This document shows, one piece after another, positions 47,149 through 57,988 of a stretch of 64,000 nucleotides of DNA. The notes under the pieces were generated by a model that was given only the letters and a program-made list of their open reading frames with translations, made no database searches and was not told the DNA's origin. The stretch is from NCBI GenBank assembly GCA_026393275.1, contig JAPLAM010000100.1, positions 1 through 64,000 of the forward strand, given 5' to 3'. The stretch comes from Arthrobacter sp. (GTDB lineage: Bacteria > Actinomycetota > Actinomycetes > Actinomycetales > Micrococcaceae). A program made the position numbers and the translations under genes. Position 1 is the first letter of the stretch, and the number at the start of each line of letters is the position of its first letter.

Positions 47149-48399
47149 TCAGCGCAACACGGCGTCGCGCAGGACGAGAATCTCACGAAGCTGGCGCTGC
47201 TCATCGAACTGGTGCCCTGGCACGTCCCGGCCGCTGAGGATCCGCTGCCGGGTCAACGCCAGCCGCGTGGCTGCCTGCAGGAGCGCCCTCATCTGCGGAC
47301 CGCGGTCGATCGAGCCGGCCCAGCGGAGGGCGGAGCGCCGGCCGGCGGGCGTGGCCAGCATGGCCACTTCCGGGCCGGTGAACCAGCCGGCCGCCGCGTA
47401 CTCTTGAAGCCGCTGGCGGGTCAGCCGGCGCTCGGCGACGCGCAACAGCATCACGACCAGGACCGCCAGCAGGAAGATCGGCACCTGGACCACGATGTAC
47501 TGCGCCAGGAAGTCCTGGCCCATGGAGTTCCAGCCGCTATGCAGCAACATGGCAGGAATCAGCCCCACCGCGAACGCGGGCAACGTCAGACCGGTATTCC
47601 AGCGGCGCGCGGCGTACCCCAGGATGAGGCCGGTTGTTCCGGTGAAGATGGCGTGGGCGAACGGGGACATCACCCCGCGCAGAAAGAACACGACCGCAAG
47701 GTCCGTGCCCGGGGTGCTGGATGCGGCGACTGCCCGGCCGAAATAGAGGATGTTTTCGGTGAACGCGAATCCGGCGGCAATCGTGAAGGCGATGACGACG
47801 CCGTCGACCGGTCCGTCGAACTGCTTCCGCGCGCAGATCAGCAGCAGCAACAGCCCCAGTGACTTCGCGAATTCCTCCACCACCGGCGCCCGCACCGTGA
47901 CGGAAAACGTCGTGTAGTCCAGACCGGATGCAGGCCCCGCGGCAGCCGAAAAGAACGGCTCGATCAGCATCACCACCGAGATGGACACCAGCGCGCCCCA
48001 CAGGAAGGCGAAGACCAGCAGCCGCCTCGGCTCGGGCTCCCAGCGGTCGATAAACCGGACCGTCAGCAGGACCGTACCCAGCGGCAGCAGCGAGGCGATG
48101 AAACCCAGGACGAAGCCGTCGGCCCCGGTGTTCTCCAGCACAAACGGCAGCACGAGGAACAGGCTCATGAAGGCCAGGACCCCGCCGCCCACCACGAGGG
48201 CTGCCACGCCGGCCGCGGTGCGGGACCGGGTTGCCGCGGCGTAGTCCGGCGGCAGCGACGGCGGGCCCTGCACGTTCCCGAAACCCGGCGCAGGACGGTA
48301 ATGCTGCGGCCGGACCTGGCCCAGCCAGCTGGGGTTAGCCGGCTGCGGGGACCGCGGCTGTCCGGGTGCCTGGTGGCCCGGCGGATCGAAGCTGTTCAT
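47149..48399 (-). CDS. PrsW-family intramembrane metalloprotease
   Basis: Membrane protein of 416 residues. A Pro/Gln-rich cytoplasmic head (about 50 residues) precedes about eight helices. The conserved protease points are VVEEFAKS, FAFTENILYF, HAIFTG and LHSGWN, matching the glutamate and histidine residues of PrsW. Family members cleave anti-sigma factors or toxins in the membrane; no anti-sigma gene is adjacent, so the substrate is unknown. It is divergent from the pyr operon. Confidence 0.85.
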   Translation of the reverse strand: MNSFDPPGHQAPGQPRSPQPANPSWLGQVRPQHYRPAPGFGNVQGPPSLPPDYAAATRSRTAAGVAALVVGGGVLAFMSLFLVLPFVLENTGADGFVLGFIASLLPLGTVLLTVRFIDRWEPEPRRLLVFAFLWGALVSISVVMLIEPFFSAAAGPASGLDYTTFSVTVRAPVVEEFAKSLGLLLLLICARKQFDGPVDGVVIAFTIAAGFAFTENILYFGRAVAASSTPGTDLAVVFFLRGVMSPFAHAIFTGTTGLILGYAARRWNTGLTLPAFAVGLIPAMLLHSGWNSMGQDFLAQYIVVQVPIFLLAVLVVMLLRVAERRLTRQRLQEYAAAGWFTGPEVAMLATPAGRRSALRWAGSIDRGPQMRALLQAATRLALTRQRILSGRDVPGHQFDEQRQLREILVLRDAVLR

Positions 48400-48497
48400 G
48401 GCACGAGCCTAGGGGCCGGGGCCGGGCGGCCCAAGCCTGCGGGCCGCGGATGTGACGGACGCCGCCCCGTCCAGAGCGGGGCCGGCGGCGGCCCCTG

Positions 48498-48506
48498 TGG
48501 TAATTT
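48498..48506 (+). promoter_or_regulatory. Possible extended -10 of the pyr operon
   Basis: TGG-TAATTT is an extended -10; transcription would begin near 48513, giving a leader of about 55 bases that contains the PyrR-loop-like hairpin. No -35 is seen. Confidence 0.4.
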
Positions 48507-48531
48507 GGAGGCGCAAATAATCCTTTTTTAA

Positions 48532-48553
48532 TTCCGTCCCGTGAGGCGGGGAA
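48532..48553 (+). promoter_or_regulatory. PyrR-binding-loop-like hairpin in the pyr leader
   Basis: A short stem (TTCCG ... CGGGGAA) displays TCCCGTGAGGC (48537-48547), which fits the PyrR RNA-loop consensus UCCNGNGAGGY. It ends 14 bases before the pyrR start and abuts the GGGGAG ribosome-binding site. PyrR with UMP/UTP could thus block translation, as described for mycobacteria. Confidence 0.65.
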
Positions 48554-48567
48554 AGGGGAGACGAGCG

Positions 48568-49167
48568 TTGACTTCTGTCCCAGAAGCACCGGTTCCGGCC
48601 AAGGTCCAACTCAGCAGGGTTGTCCTCAACCAGGCTGACATCGACCGTGCACTCACTCGTATCGCCCATGAAATTCTCGAGTCCAACAAGGGCTCCCAGG
48701 ACCTGGTCCTGCTCGGCATCCCGCGGCGCGGCTATCCGCTCGCCGTCCGGCTCGCCGCCAAGATTGCCGCCGCCGATCCCTCCGTGGATCCCGCCGCGAT
48801 CGTGGGCCAACTGGATGTCACGATGTTCCGTGACGACCTCTCCCGCCAGCCCACCCGGCCGCCGTACCCCACCCAGTTGCCCCGCACCGGGATCGACAAC
48901 AAGGTGGTGGTACTGATCGACGACGTCCTCTACTCCGGCCGCACCATCCGCGCCGCGCTGGACGCGATCATCGACCTGGGCCGCCCCCGGATCGTCCGCC
49001 TCGCAGTCCTGATCGACCGGGGCCACCGCGAGCTGCCGATCCGGGCGGATCACGTCGGCAAAAACCTGCCGACCTCCTCCGCGGAGAAAGTCCGGGTCCG
49101 GCTCGAGGAAACCGACTCGGCCGCCGACGGCCCGGTCAATGAAGTCGTGATCGAGGCCACCGCATGA
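48568..49167 (+). CDS. pyrR: Pyrimidine operon regulator / uracil phosphoribosyltransferase PyrR
   Basis: RNA-binding regulator of 199 residues with a phosphoribosyltransferase fold. [18 protein letters not shown], the PRPP loop [20 protein letters not shown] and [14 protein letters not shown] are family marks. TTG 48568 is preferred to an upstream GTG because GGGGAG lies 7 bases before it and because the GTG falls in the PyrR-loop hairpin. The stop overlaps pyrB by 4 bases. Confidence 0.93.
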   Translation: MTSVPEAPVPAKVQLSRVVLNQADIDRALTRIAHEILESNKGSQDLVLLGIPRRGYPLAVRLAAKIAAADPSVDPAAIVGQLDVTMFRDDLSRQPTRPPYPTQLPRTGIDNKVVVLIDDVLYSGRTIRAALDAIIDLGRPRIVRLAVLIDRGHRELPIRADHVGKNLPTSSAEKVRVRLEETDSAADGPVNEVVIEATA

Positions 49168-50162
49168 AGCACCTGCTCGCCACCGAAGACCTGGGCTACG
49201 CTGACGCCATCCGCATCCTCGACACCGCCGAGGAGATGGCAGCGGTGGGGGACCGCGAGGTCAAGAAGCTCCCGGCGCTGCGCGGCCGAACCGTGGTGAA
49301 CCTCTTCTTCGAGGACTCCACCCGCACCCGGATCTCTTTCGAAGCCGCCGCCAAGCGGCTCTCCGCGGACGTCATCAACTTCGCCGCCAAGGGTTCCTCC
49401 GTTTCCAAGGGCGAATCGCTCAAGGACACCGCCCAGACGCTCGCCGCGATGGGCGCCGACGCCGTCGTCATCCGGCACTGGGCGTCAGGCGCCCCGCACC
49501 GGCTGGCCACCACCGACTGGATCGACGCCGCGGTCATCAACGCCGGCGACGGCACCCATGAACACCCCACCCAGGCGCTGCTGGACGCGTTCACCATGCG
49601 CCGGCACTGGTCGAAACTCGCCGGCACCCCGTCGGCCGGTGCGGACCTGCAGGGCATGCGCGTCGCGATCGCCGGGGACGTGCTGCACTCGCGCGTGGCC
49701 CGCTCCAACGTCTGGCTGCTGCGCACCCTGGGAGCCAAGGTCACGCTCGTGGCGCCGCCCACGCTGCTGCCCGTCGGCGTCGAACAGTGGCCCTGCACCA
49801 TCAGCTACGACCTCGACGAGACCCTCGCCCGCGGCGTCGACGCCATCATGATGCTCCGGGTGCAGGGCGAACGGATGAACGCCTCCTTCTTCCCGAGCAC
49901 CCGCGAGTACTCGCGGCGCTGGGGCTTTGACGACAACCGCCTGCGCTCCCTCGAACGCCTGGGGCTCAAGGACACCATCATCATGCATCCGGGCCCGATG
50001 AACCGCGGGCTGGAAATTTCCTCGGCCGCCGCCGATTCGCCCCGCTCCACCGTGTTGGCGCAGGTGCGTAACGGCGTGTCCATCCGGATGGCCGCCCTCT
50101 ACCTGCTGCTCTCCGGGGACACCCGCGAACCGGCCACCAATTCCACGAAGGAGAGCCACTGA
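49164..50162 (+). CDS. pyrB: Aspartate carbamoyltransferase catalytic subunit
   Basis: Enzyme of 332 residues joining carbamoyl phosphate to aspartate, the first committed UMP step. [19 protein letters not shown] is the carbamoyl-phosphate site, [13 protein letters not shown] and the LRVQGERM loop bind aspartate, and HPGPMNRG closes the site. No regulatory subunit gene is present. ATG overlaps pyrR and the stop shares one base with pyrC. Confidence 0.96.
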   Translation: MKHLLATEDLGYADAIRILDTAEEMAAVGDREVKKLPALRGRTVVNLFFEDSTRTRISFEAAAKRLSADVINFAAKGSSVSKGESLKDTAQTLAAMGADAVVIRHWASGAPHRLATTDWIDAAVINAGDGTHEHPTQALLDAFTMRRHWSKLAGTPSAGADLQGMRVAIAGDVLHSRVARSNVWLLRTLGAKVTLVAPPTLLPVGVEQWPCTISYDLDETLARGVDAIMMLRVQGERMNASFFPSTREYSRRWGFDDNRLRSLERLGLKDTIIMHPGPMNRGLEISSAAADSPRSTVLAQVRNGVSIRMAALYLLLSGDTREPATNSTKESH

Positions 50163-51541
50163 TGGCATCACAGCAACAGGACACCGGCAGCACCGGCGCC
50201 TACCTCATCCGGGGAGCCTCAGTCCTCGGCGGAGCCGCCGAGGACCTGCTGATCCGCGACGGCCTGATCGCCGCCCGCGGCGAGGACCTCGAGGCCGACG
50301 GCGCCACTGTGATTGACGGCCGAGGCCTCATTGCGCTGCCCGGCATGGTGGACATCCACACCCACCTGCGCGAACCCGGCCGCGAGGACGCCGAAACGGT
50401 CGAGACCGGCACCCGCGCCGCGGCCCTGGGCGGCTACACCGCCGTGCACGCCATGGCCAACAGCACCCCGGTGGCGGACACCGCCGGCGTCGTCGAGCAG
50501 GTCCTGAGCCTGGGCCGCGCCGCCGGCTGGGTGGATGTCCGCCCGGTCGGTGCCGTCACCGTGGGCCTCGCGGGGGAGCAGCTCGCCGAGCTCGGCGCCA
50601 TGGCCGACTCCCGCGCCCGGGTCCGGGTCTTCTCCGACGACGGTGTCTGCGTCAGCGATCCCGTCCTGATGCGCCGCGCCCTCGAATACGTCAAGGCGTT
50701 CGACGGCGTCGTCGCGCAGCACGCGCAGGAACCCCGCCTCACCGCCGGGGCCCAGATGAACGAGGGCGTTGTCTCCGCGGTCCTCGGATTGACCGGCTGG
50801 CCCGCCGTCGCCGAGGAAAGCATCATCGCCCGCGACGTGCTGCTCGCCCAGCATGTCGGGTCCCGCCTGCACGTCTGCCACGTCTCCACGGCCGGCTCCG
50901 TGGAGATCGTGCGCTGGGCCAAGTCGCGCGGCATCAACGTCACGGCGGAGGTCACGCCGCACCACCTCTGGCTGACCGACGAACTGGTCCGCAGCTACGA
51001 CCCGGTCTACAAGGTCAACCCGCCGCTGCGCACCGACGCGGACGTCCAGGCCCTCCGCGCCGCACTGGCGGACGGCACCATCGACGTCGTCGGCACCGAC
51101 CACGCCCCACACCCCAGCGAACACAAGGAGTGCGAATGGGCGCAGGCCGCGATGGGCATGACCGGGCTGGAAACCGCCCTCTCGGTGGTGCAACACACCA
51201 TGATCGACACCGGGCTGATGGACTGGGCCGGCTTTGCCCGCGTGACCTCCACCACCCCCGCCGCGATCGGCCGGCTGGCAGACCAGGGCCGGCCGCTGGA
51301 ACCCGGCGAACCTGCCAACGTCATACTCGTGGACCCGGCTGCGCGCTGGACGGTGGACCCTTCTAAGATGGCAACCATGGGCCGTAACTCTCCGTTTGCC
51401 GGCCGGGAACTCCCGGGCAAGGTGGTGGCCACCTTCTTCAAGGGTCATCCGACCGTCCTGAACGGCGAACTCAACACCCCGTACCGGTGGCTCCCGGAGA
51501 CCGCAGACAGCGAAGAAACTGCAGCGGCAGGCCGCCCCTGA
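50162..51541 (+). CDS. pyrC: Dihydroorotase
   Basis: Zinc amidohydrolase of 459 residues that cyclises carbamoyl aspartate. VDIHTHLREPG binds metal, HVCHVSTAGSVEIVR and TAEVTPHHLWLTDE hold further ligands, and VVGTDHAPH holds the catalytic Asp. This is the class I (PyrC/HydA-like) type. It overlaps pyrB and the following PH-like gene by one base each. Confidence 0.95.
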   Translation: MASQQQDTGSTGAYLIRGASVLGGAAEDLLIRDGLIAARGEDLEADGATVIDGRGLIALPGMVDIHTHLREPGREDAETVETGTRAAALGGYTAVHAMANSTPVADTAGVVEQVLSLGRAAGWVDVRPVGAVTVGLAGEQLAELGAMADSRARVRVFSDDGVCVSDPVLMRRALEYVKAFDGVVAQHAQEPRLTAGAQMNEGVVSAVLGLTGWPAVAEESIIARDVLLAQHVGSRLHVCHVSTAGSVEIVRWAKSRGINVTAEVTPHHLWLTDELVRSYDPVYKVNPPLRTDADVQALRAALADGTIDVVGTDHAPHPSEHKECEWAQAAMGMTGLETALSVVQHTMIDTGLMDWAGFARVTSTTPAAIGRLADQGRPLEPGEPANVILVDPAARWTVDPSKMATMGRNSPFAGRELPGKVVATFFKGHPTVLNGELNTPYRWLPETADSEETAAAGRP

Positions 51542-52059
51542 TGGTCAAGGAACTCTCCCTCATCCTCACCTTGGTCCTGGTCGTCGCTGCGCTGGCCATG
51601 ATCGGGATCGGCTGGCGGAACCGGCTGCGCCGCCAGGCCGACGTCGAACCGCTGCCCCCGGTGCCGGCAGAGCTGGGCGCCCCGCTGGCCGGCGCCGACG
51701 GCCAGTACGTCGCCTCCACCACCGCCGGTGACTGGCTGGACCGGATCGCCGTCCACCGGCTGGGCCTGCGCACCAACGCGGAACTCAGCGTCCATCCCGA
51801 GGGCGTGCTCTTCGACCGTTCAGGCGCCGGCCCGGTCTTCATTCCGGCCGGCCGGCTCACCGGAGTCCGGCAGGAAAGCGGCATGGCCGGAAAGTTCGTC
51901 GAAAAGGACGGGCTCCTAGTGGTCAGCTGGATGCTCGGCAGCCGGGAGCTGGACACCGGCTTCCGCACCCGCCGCGCCGAAGACAAGACCACCCTCTTCA
52001 AAGCCCTGCAAGATTTGATCCCCGCGGCCCCCCAGGCCGATGCTGATAGTGGAAAGTAA
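51541..52059 (+). CDS. Membrane-anchored PH-like protein of unknown function in the pyr operon
   Basis: Protein of 172 residues. One N-terminal helix ([19 protein letters not shown]) precedes a beta-rich domain ([21 protein letters not shown] ... [14 protein letters not shown] ... [19 protein letters not shown]) resembling bacterial PH folds. It shares a base with the pyrC stop. Its place between pyrC and carA is conserved in actinobacteria, yet no role in pyrimidine synthesis is known. Confidence 0.82.
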   Translation: MVKELSLILTLVLVVAALAMIGIGWRNRLRRQADVEPLPPVPAELGAPLAGADGQYVASTTAGDWLDRIAVHRLGLRTNAELSVHPEGVLFDRSGAGPVFIPAGRLTGVRQESGMAGKFVEKDGLLVVSWMLGSRELDTGFRTRRAEDKTTLFKALQDLIPAAPQADADSGK

Positions 52060-52063
52060 CAAC

Positions 52064-53305
52064 GTGACGGACCCGAACCAAATGACATCAAACGCAGCAG
52101 CCTCCACGGCGGCGGCCCTCGTCCTCGAGGACGGCCGGATCTTCCGCGGGACCAGCTACGGCGCCACCGGCACCGCGCTGGGCGAAGCCGTTTTCGCGAC
52201 CGGCATGACCGGCTACCAGGAGACCATCACCGACCCCTCCTACGCCCGCCAGCTCGTGGTGCAGACCGCGCCGCACATCGGCAACACCGGCGTGAACAAT
52301 GACGACGCCGAATCCCGCCGCATCTGGGTGGCCGGCTACATCGTCCGCGACGCCGCCCGACGGCCGTCGAACTGGCGATCGGAACGCAGCCTCGATGAGG
52401 AACTTGTGGACCAGGGCATCGTCGGCATCCAGGGCGTCGACACCCGCGCCATCACCCGGCACCTGCGCGAACACAAGACCATGCGCGCCGGCATCTTCTC
52501 CGGCGACGCCGCCGCAGCCACGGACAAGGAACTCGTGGCCGCCGTGCTCGCCAGCGCGCCGATGGAAGGCTCCCGGCTCGCCGAGGAAGTCAGCGTCGAC
52601 GAGGCGTACACGGTGGAGCCCGGCGACTGGGGCTGGGAAGGCGAGCCGCGGTTCAGCATCGCCGCGATCGACCTTGGCATCAAGCGCATGACCCCGATCC
52701 GCTTCGCCGAACGCGGCGTCCGGGTCCACGTCCTGCCGGCCACCGCCACCCTGGCCGACGTCCAGGCCGTCAACCCGGACGGCGTGTTCATGTCCAACGG
52801 CCCCGGTGACCCCGCCACCGCTGACACCCAGGTAGACCTGCTGCGCTCGGTGCTGGACGCCAAGCTGCCCTACTTCGGCATCTGCTTCGGCAACCAGATC
52901 CTGGGCCGCGCCCTGGGTTTCGGCACCTACAAGCTTCGCTACGGCCACCGCGGAATCAACCAGCCCGTGATGGACCGCCGCACCGGCAAGGTCGAAATCA
53001 CCTCGCAAAACCACGGCTTCGCCGTCGACGCCCCGCTCTACGGCGCCACGCAGGCGCCGGAGGAGCGCTTCGGCCGCGTCGAGGTCAGCCACGTCAGCCT
53101 CAACGACGACGTCGTCGAGGGCCTGTACTGCCTGGACATCCCCGCCTTCTCGGTGCAGTACCACCCCGAAGCGGCCGCCGGCCCGCACGACGCCGCGTAC
53201 CTCTTCGACCGTTTCATCGAGCTGATGGCGGAGTCTTCTTCAAAGACGGAGACAGAGACAAACACCAAGACCTCCACCGAATCCAAGACTGAGGACAAGA
53301 AGTAA
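52064..53305 (+). CDS. carA: Carbamoyl-phosphate synthase small subunit
   Basis: Glutaminase subunit of 413 residues giving ammonia to Car[16 protein letters not shown] and [16 protein letters not shown] are in the N-terminal domain; [15 protein letters not shown] holds the nucleophile Cys and [13 protein letters not shown] the His-Glu pair. GTG 52064 is preferred (GGAAAG upstream); ATG 52082 is possible. The Lys/Thr/Glu-rich tail is low complexity. The stop shares one base with carB. Confidence 0.94.
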   Translation: MTDPNQMTSNAAASTAAALVLEDGRIFRGTSYGATGTALGEAVFATGMTGYQETITDPSYARQLVVQTAPHIGNTGVNNDDAESRRIWVAGYIVRDAARRPSNWRSERSLDEELVDQGIVGIQGVDTRAITRHLREHKTMRAGIFSGDAAAATDKELVAAVLASAPMEGSRLAEEVSVDEAYTVEPGDWGWEGEPRFSIAAIDLGIKRMTPIRFAERGVRVHVLPATATLADVQAVNPDGVFMSNGPGDPATADTQVDLLRSVLDAKLPYFGICFGNQILGRALGFGTYKLRYGHRGINQPVMDRRTGKVEITSQNHGFAVDAPLYGATQAPEERFGRVEVSHVSLNDDVVEGLYCLDIPAFSVQYHPEAAAGPHDAAYLFDRFIELMAESSSKTETETNTKTSTESKTEDKK

Positions 53306-56300
53306 TGCCCAAGAGAACTGACCTTAAGAGCGTCCTGGTCATCGGTTCCGGCCCGATCGTGATCGGCCAGGCGGCCGAATTCGACTACTCCGGCACCCAG
53401 GCACTGCGTGTCCTCAAAGACGAAGGCCTGCGGGTGATCCTCGTCAACTCCAACCCGGCCACCATCATGACCGACCCGGAGTTCGCCGACGCCACGTACA
53501 TCGAACCGATCACCCCCGAGGTCGTCGAAAAGATCATCGCCAAGGAACGCCCCGACGCGATCCTGCCCACCCTGGGCGGCCAGACCGCGCTCAACACCGC
53601 CATCGCTTTGGACAAGAACGGCGTGCTGGCGAAGTACAACGTGGAGCTTATCGGCGCCAACATCGCCGCGATCGAGCTCGGCGAGGACCGTGAGAAGTTC
53701 AAGGGCGTCGTGGAACGCTGCGGCGCCGAATCCGCCCGCAGCCACATCATCCACACCATCGACGAGGCGCTGACCGCTGCCGAGGACCTCGGCTACCCGA
53801 TGGTGGTCCGGCCCTCGTTCACCATGGGCGGCCTCGGCTCCGGCCTCGCCTACGACGAAAAGGACCTGCGCCGGATCGTCGGCCAGGGACTCCAGTACAG
53901 CCCCACCACCGAGGTGCTGCTCGAAGAGAGCATCCTCGGCTGGAAGGAATACGAGCTCGAGATGATGCGGGACAAAAACGACAACGTCGTGGTGGTCTGC
54001 TCGATCGAGAACTTCGACCCGGTCGGCGTGCACACCGGCGACTCGATCACCGTCGCCCCGGCCCTCACCCTGACGGACCGCGAGTACCAGCGACTGCGCG
54101 ACATCTCGATCGCCGTCATCCGCGAAGTCGGCGTCGACACCGGCGGCTGCAATATCCAGTTCGCCGTCGAACCGGACACCGGCCGCGTCGTCGTGATCGA
54201 GATGAACCCCCGCGTCTCCCGGTCCTCGGCCCTGGCCTCCAAGGCCACCGGCTTCGCAATCGCCAAGATCGCGACCAAGCTCTCGCTCGGCTACACCCTG
54301 GACGAGATTCCGAACGACATCACGCAGAAGACGCCGGCTTCCTTCGAGCCGACCCTGGACTACGTCGTCGTGAAGGTCCCGCGCTTTGCCTTCGAGAAGT
54401 TCCCGGCCGCGGACCCCACCCTGACCACCACCATGAAATCGGTGGGCGAAGCCATGGCGATGGGCCGCAACTTCACCGAGGCGCTGCAGAAGGCGCTGCG
54501 GTCGCTGGAGCAGAAGGGCTCCCAGCTGGACTTCAGCCACGTCCCGGAATGGGAAGTCGCGGAGCTGATCGAAAAGTCCAAGCGTCCGACCACCGACCGC
54601 CTGCACCAGGTCCAGCGGGCCCTGCTTGGCGGCGCCACCGTGGAGCAGCTGTTCGAGGCCACCAAGATCGACCCGTGGTACCTGGATCAGCTCCAGCTGC
54701 TGAATGAGATCTCCCTCGAGATCCGCCGCTCCAGCGCGCTGAGCGCGGAGATGCTGCAGCGCGCCAAGCGGCACGGGTTCTCCGACGAGCAGATCGGCGC
54801 CCTGACCCACCACTCGGAAGACGTCGTCCGCGGCGTCCGGCAGGCCCTGGGCATCCGCCCGGTCTACAAGACGGTGGACACCTGTGCCGCCGAATTCGCT
54901 GCCTACACGCCGTACCACTACTCCTCCTACGACCAGGAGGACGAGGTGGCGCTGCACGCCAAGCCGTCCATCATCATCCTCGGCTCCGGACCGAACCGGA
55001 TCGGCCAGGGCATCGAGTTCGACTACTCCTGCGTGCACGCCTCGATGGCGCTGCGCAAAGCCGGCTACGAGACCGTGATGGTCAACTGCAACCCGGAAAC
55101 CGTCTCCACCGACTACGACATCTCCACCCGGCTGTACTTCGAACCGCTGACGCTCGAGGACGTGCTCGAGGTCATCGCGGCCGAGGAGCGCACCGGCGGC
55201 GTGATGGGCGTGTTCGTCCAGCTCGGCGGCCAGACCCCGCTCAAGCTCGCGCAGCAGCTCGCCGACGCCGGCGTGCCGATCCTCGGCACCTCCCCGGAGG
55301 CGATCGATCTGGCCGAGCACCGCGGCGCCTTCTCCCGGGTCTTGGACAAGGCCGGGCTGGTCGCCCCGAAGAACGGCACCGCCGTCTCCTTCGAGGACGC
55401 CAAGAAGATCGCCGATGAGATCGGCTACCCGGTCCTGGTCCGCCCCTCCTACGTCCTGGGCGGCCGCGGCATGGAGATCGTCTACGACGAGCCGAACCTC
55501 TCCCGCTATATCGCCAACGCCACCGAAATCACGCCGGACCACCCGGTGCTGATCGACCGGTTCCTCGAGGACGCCATCGAGATCGACGTCGACGCCCTCT
55601 ACGACGGCAAGGACCTGTACCTCGGCGGCATCATGGAACACATTGAGGAAGCCGGGATCCACTCCGGTGACTCCGCCTGCGTGCTGCCTCCGATCACCCT
55701 GGGCAACAACGTGATCGACCGGGTCCGGACCGCCACGCGGGCCATCGCCGAAGGCGTCGGCGTCCGCGGCTTGATCAACATCCAGTTCGCCCTCGCCTCC
55801 GATGTGCTATACGTGCTCGAAGCCAACCCGCGCGCCTCTCGCACGGTGCCGTTCGTGTCCAAAGCCACCGGTGTCCAGATGGCCAAAGCGGCGGCCCTGA
55901 TCGGCACCGGCGTCACCATCAACCAGTTGCGCAGCGCCTACAAGATGCTGCCGGAATCCGGCGACGGCTCCACGCTCCCGGTGGACGCCCCGGTGGCGGT
56001 CAAGGAAGCGGTGCTGCCGTTCAGCCGCTTCCGCACCCCTGAGGGCAAGGTTGTGGACTCGCTGCTGGGCCCGGAAATGCGCTCCACGGGCGAGGTCATG
56101 GGGATCGACAAGCACTTCGACACCGCCTTCGCCAAGAGCCAGGCGGCGGCGAACAACCCGCTGCCCACCGAGGGCAAGGTCTTCGTCTCCGTCGCCAACC
56201 GGGACAAGCGCGCCTTCCTCATGGCCGTGAAGCGCCTTTCCGACCTCGGCTTTGAGATCGTCTCCACCGGCGGCACCGCCGACGTGTTGCGCCGCAACGG

Positions 56301-56643
56301 CCTGCAGGCCACCACTGTCCGCAAGGTCGCCGAAGGCTCCAGCGCCGAGGGCGAGGGCACCATCGCGGACCTGATAGTTGCCGGCGAGATCGACATGGTC
56401 TTCAACACCCCGTCCGGTGGCGAAGCCCGCGGCGACGGGTACGAAATCCGTGCCGCCGCGACGTCGATCGGCATCCCGTGCATCACGACGGTGGCCGAGT
56501 TCAACGCCGCCGTCCAGGCCATCGAGGCGATGCGGACCTACGAATGGTCCGTCACGAGCCTGCAGGAGCACGCAGCCGCCCTGGCCTCCTCCCAGGAGGC
56601 GGCCAGGACCGCCGCCGCGGACGCAGTGCCCCAGCATGCCTGA
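53305..56643 (+). CDS. carB: Carbamoyl-phosphate synthase large subunit
   Basis: Enzyme of 1112 residues making carbamoyl phosphate for pyrimidines and arginine. Two homologous ATP-grasp halves are clear: [18 protein letters not shown] in the first and [18 protein letters not shown] in the second, each with its Mg/ATP loops ([40 protein letters not shown]). The C-terminal MGS-like allosteric domain ([20 protein letters not shown]) binds UMP in homologues. pyrF overlaps by 8 bases. Confidence 0.97.
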   Translation: MPKRTDLKSVLVIGSGPIVIGQAAEFDYSGTQALRVLKDEGLRVILVNSNPATIMTDPEFADATYIEPITPEVVEKIIAKERPDAILPTLGGQTALNTAIALDKNGVLAKYNVELIGANIAAIELGEDREKFKGVVERCGAESARSHIIHTIDEALTAAEDLGYPMVVRPSFTMGGLGSGLAYDEKDLRRIVGQGLQYSPTTEVLLEESILGWKEYELEMMRDKNDNVVVVCSIENFDPVGVHTGDSITVAPALTLTDREYQRLRDISIAVIREVGVDTGGCNIQFAVEPDTGRVVVIEMNPRVSRSSALASKATGFAIAKIATKLSLGYTLDEIPNDITQKTPASFEPTLDYVVVKVPRFAFEKFPAADPTLTTTMKSVGEAMAMGRNFTEALQKALRSLEQKGSQLDFSHVPEWEVAELIEKSKRPTTDRLHQVQRALLGGATVEQLFEATKIDPWYLDQLQLLNEISLEIRRSSALSAEMLQRAKRHGFSDEQIGALTHHSEDVVRGVRQALGIRPVYKTVDTCAAEFAAYTPYHYSSYDQEDEVALHAKPSIIILGSGPNRIGQGIEFDYSCVHASMALRKAGYETVMVNCNPETVSTDYDISTRLYFEPLTLEDVLEVIAAEERTGGVMGVFVQLGGQTPLKLAQQLADAGVPILGTSPEAIDLAEHRGAFSRVLDKAGLVAPKNGTAVSFEDAKKIADEIGYPVLVRPSYVLGGRGMEIVYDEPNLSRYIANATEITPDHPVLIDRFLEDAIEIDVDALYDGKDLYLGGIMEHIEEAGIHSGDSACVLPPITLGNNVIDRVRTATRAIAEGVGVRGLINIQFALASDVLYVLEANPRASRTVPFVSKATGVQMAKAAALIGTGVTINQLRSAYKMLPESGDGSTLPVDAPVAVKEAVLPFSRFRTPEGKVVDSLLGPEMRSTGEVMGIDKHFDTAFAKSQAAANNPLPTEGKVFVSVANRDKRAFLMAVKRLSDLGFEIVSTGGTADVLRRNGLQATTVRKVAEGSSAEGEGTIADLIVAGEIDMVFNTPSGGEARGDGYEIRAAATSIGIPCITTVAEFNAAVQAIEAMRTYEWSVTSLQEHAAALASSQEAARTAAADAVPQHA

Positions 56644-57502
56644 GGCCGGCAGCACCGGGCCTTCCGGCCGGGAGCCCTTCGGCTCCCGGCTGGGCCGGGC
56701 CATGGCCGAGCGCGGCCCGCTCTGCGTCGGGATTGACCCGCACCCGGCGCTGCTGCAGCGCTGGGGCCTGAACGACGACGCCGCCGGGCTGGAGCGATTC
56801 TCGCTCACCGTGCTCGAGGCCGTGGCTTCACTCGCTGCCGCGGTGAAGCCGCAGGTGGCCCTTTACGAGCGCCACGGCTCCGCCGGCATGGCCGTGCTGG
56901 AACGCGTCCTGGCCGCGTCCGCGGAAGCCGGGGTGCTCAGCATCGCCGACGCCAAGCGCGGCGACATCGGCTCCACCATGGCCGCCTACGCGGACGCATG
57001 GCTGCGTGACGGCTCTGCCCTGGCCGCGGACTCGGTGACGCTGAGCCCGTACCTCGGCTTCGAATCGCTCCGGCCGGCCCTGGACCTCGCGGCGCAGGCC
57101 GGCCGCGGCGTCTTCGTCCTGGCCCTGACCTCCAACCCCGAGGGCGCCTCCGTGCAGCACGCCGGCGGGGCGGACTCGGTGGCCCGGCGCATTACCCGGG
57201 CCGCGGCCGCCGAAAACCTCAGGTACGCCGGTGAGCTGGGATCGGTGGGACTCGTCGTCGGGGCGACCGTCGGGTCCGCGCTGACTGACCTCGACCTGGA
57301 CCTCGCCGCCGTCCGCGGCCCCATCCTGGCGCCGGGGCTCGGCGCGCAGGGCGCCACGGCGGCCGACCTGCGGCGTACGTTCGGCAGCGCCTATGGCCAG
57401 GTCCTCGGCACGTCCAGCCGGGACATCCTCGGCGCCGGCCCGCAGGCCGCGGACCTGCAGGCCGCGGCGCAGCGCACGCTCGACGAACTCCGCGCCGCGT
57501 AG
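56636..57502 (+). CDS. pyrF: Orotidine-5'-phosphate decarboxylase (type 2)
   Basis: Decarboxylase of 288 residues giving [20 protein letters not shown] and the catalytic [22 protein letters not shown] are the marks of the long (type 2) actinobacterial form. [12 protein letters not shown] and [15 protein letters not shown] supply the phosphate site. ATG 56636 lies inside carB (8-base overlap). pyrD is absent from this operon and must lie elsewhere. Confidence 0.94.
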   Translation: MPEAGSTGPSGREPFGSRLGRAMAERGPLCVGIDPHPALLQRWGLNDDAAGLERFSLTVLEAVASLAAAVKPQVALYERHGSAGMAVLERVLAASAEAGVLSIADAKRGDIGSTMAAYADAWLRDGSALAADSVTLSPYLGFESLRPALDLAAQAGRGVFVLALTSNPEGASVQHAGGADSVARRITRAAAAENLRYAGELGSVGLVVGATVGSALTDLDLDLAAVRGPILAPGLGAQGATAADLRRTFGSAYGQVLGTSSRDILGAGPQAADLQAAAQRTLDELRAA

Positions 57503-57506
57503 CCGG

Positions 57507-57573
57507 GGAGCGACGCCGGCCCGCGGCCAGCGGCTGGGCGGGAGCCCCGGCCGGCCGCCGTCGGCGTCGCTCC
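57507..57573 (+). terminator. Long hairpin at the end of the pyr operon
   Basis: GGAGCGACGCCG (57507-57518) pairs perfectly with CGGCGTCGCTCC (57562-57573). The intervening GC-rich bases can fold further, and ATTGATTTCC follows. Confidence 0.6.
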
Positions 57574-57598
57574 ATTGATTTCCGGCGCCTCCAGACGG

Positions 57599-57604
57599 TA
57601 GGTT
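57599..57604 (+). promoter_or_regulatory. -10-like element upstream of mihF
   Basis: TAGGTT lies 28 bases before the GTG of mihF, whose ribosome-binding site is GGGAGG. No -35 is seen. Confidence 0.3.
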
Positions 57605-57631
57605 CGGGACAGCTACGCAGGGAGGACCTCA

Positions 57632-57949
57632 GTGAGCTTGCGACCCCTCACGCCGCAGGAGCGTGCCGATGCCCTGCACAAGGCCGCCGCGGCCCGGTCG
57701 GCCCGGGCAACGGCCAAGGAGCGGCTGAAGTCCGGGGAACTGTCGGTCGCGGAACTGCTCAGCGCGGGGGAGACAGACGAGGCGATCGCGCGGATGCGGG
57801 TGGTTGAACTGCTGGAGGCGCTGCCGGGGATAGGCCAGGTGCGTGCCGCGGCCATCATCGAGCGCCTCGGCATCGCCGCCTCACGGCGGGTGCGGGGCCT
57901 GGGAATCCACCAGCGCCGGGCGCTGGTAGATTTTATAGACGAGAAATAG
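57632..57949 (+). CDS. mihF: Integration host factor, actinobacterial type (mIHF)
   Basis: Small nucleoid-associated protein of 105 residues. Basic helical N-terminus (ALHKAAAARSARATAKERLKSGEL) and a helix-two-turn-helix DNA-binding part (LLEALPGIGQVRAAAIIERLGIAASRRVRGLG). It shares only the name with E. coli IHF. The order pyrF-mihF-gmk is typical of actinobacteria. Confidence 0.93.
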   Translation: MSLRPLTPQERADALHKAAAARSARATAKERLKSGELSVAELLSAGETDEAIARMRVVELLEALPGIGQVRAAAIIERLGIAASRRVRGLGIHQRRALVDFIDEK

Positions 57950-57988
57950 CTTGGCCCGCCGAGCTTCCCCCACCGCCCAAAGGAATAC

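Noticed and set aside
53038..55662. An 874-codon open frame on the minus strand opposite carA/carB
   Set aside because: It is a high-GC shadow: its residues are Asp/Val/Gly/His-rich with no domain, and the plus strand codes for obvious CarA/CarB.
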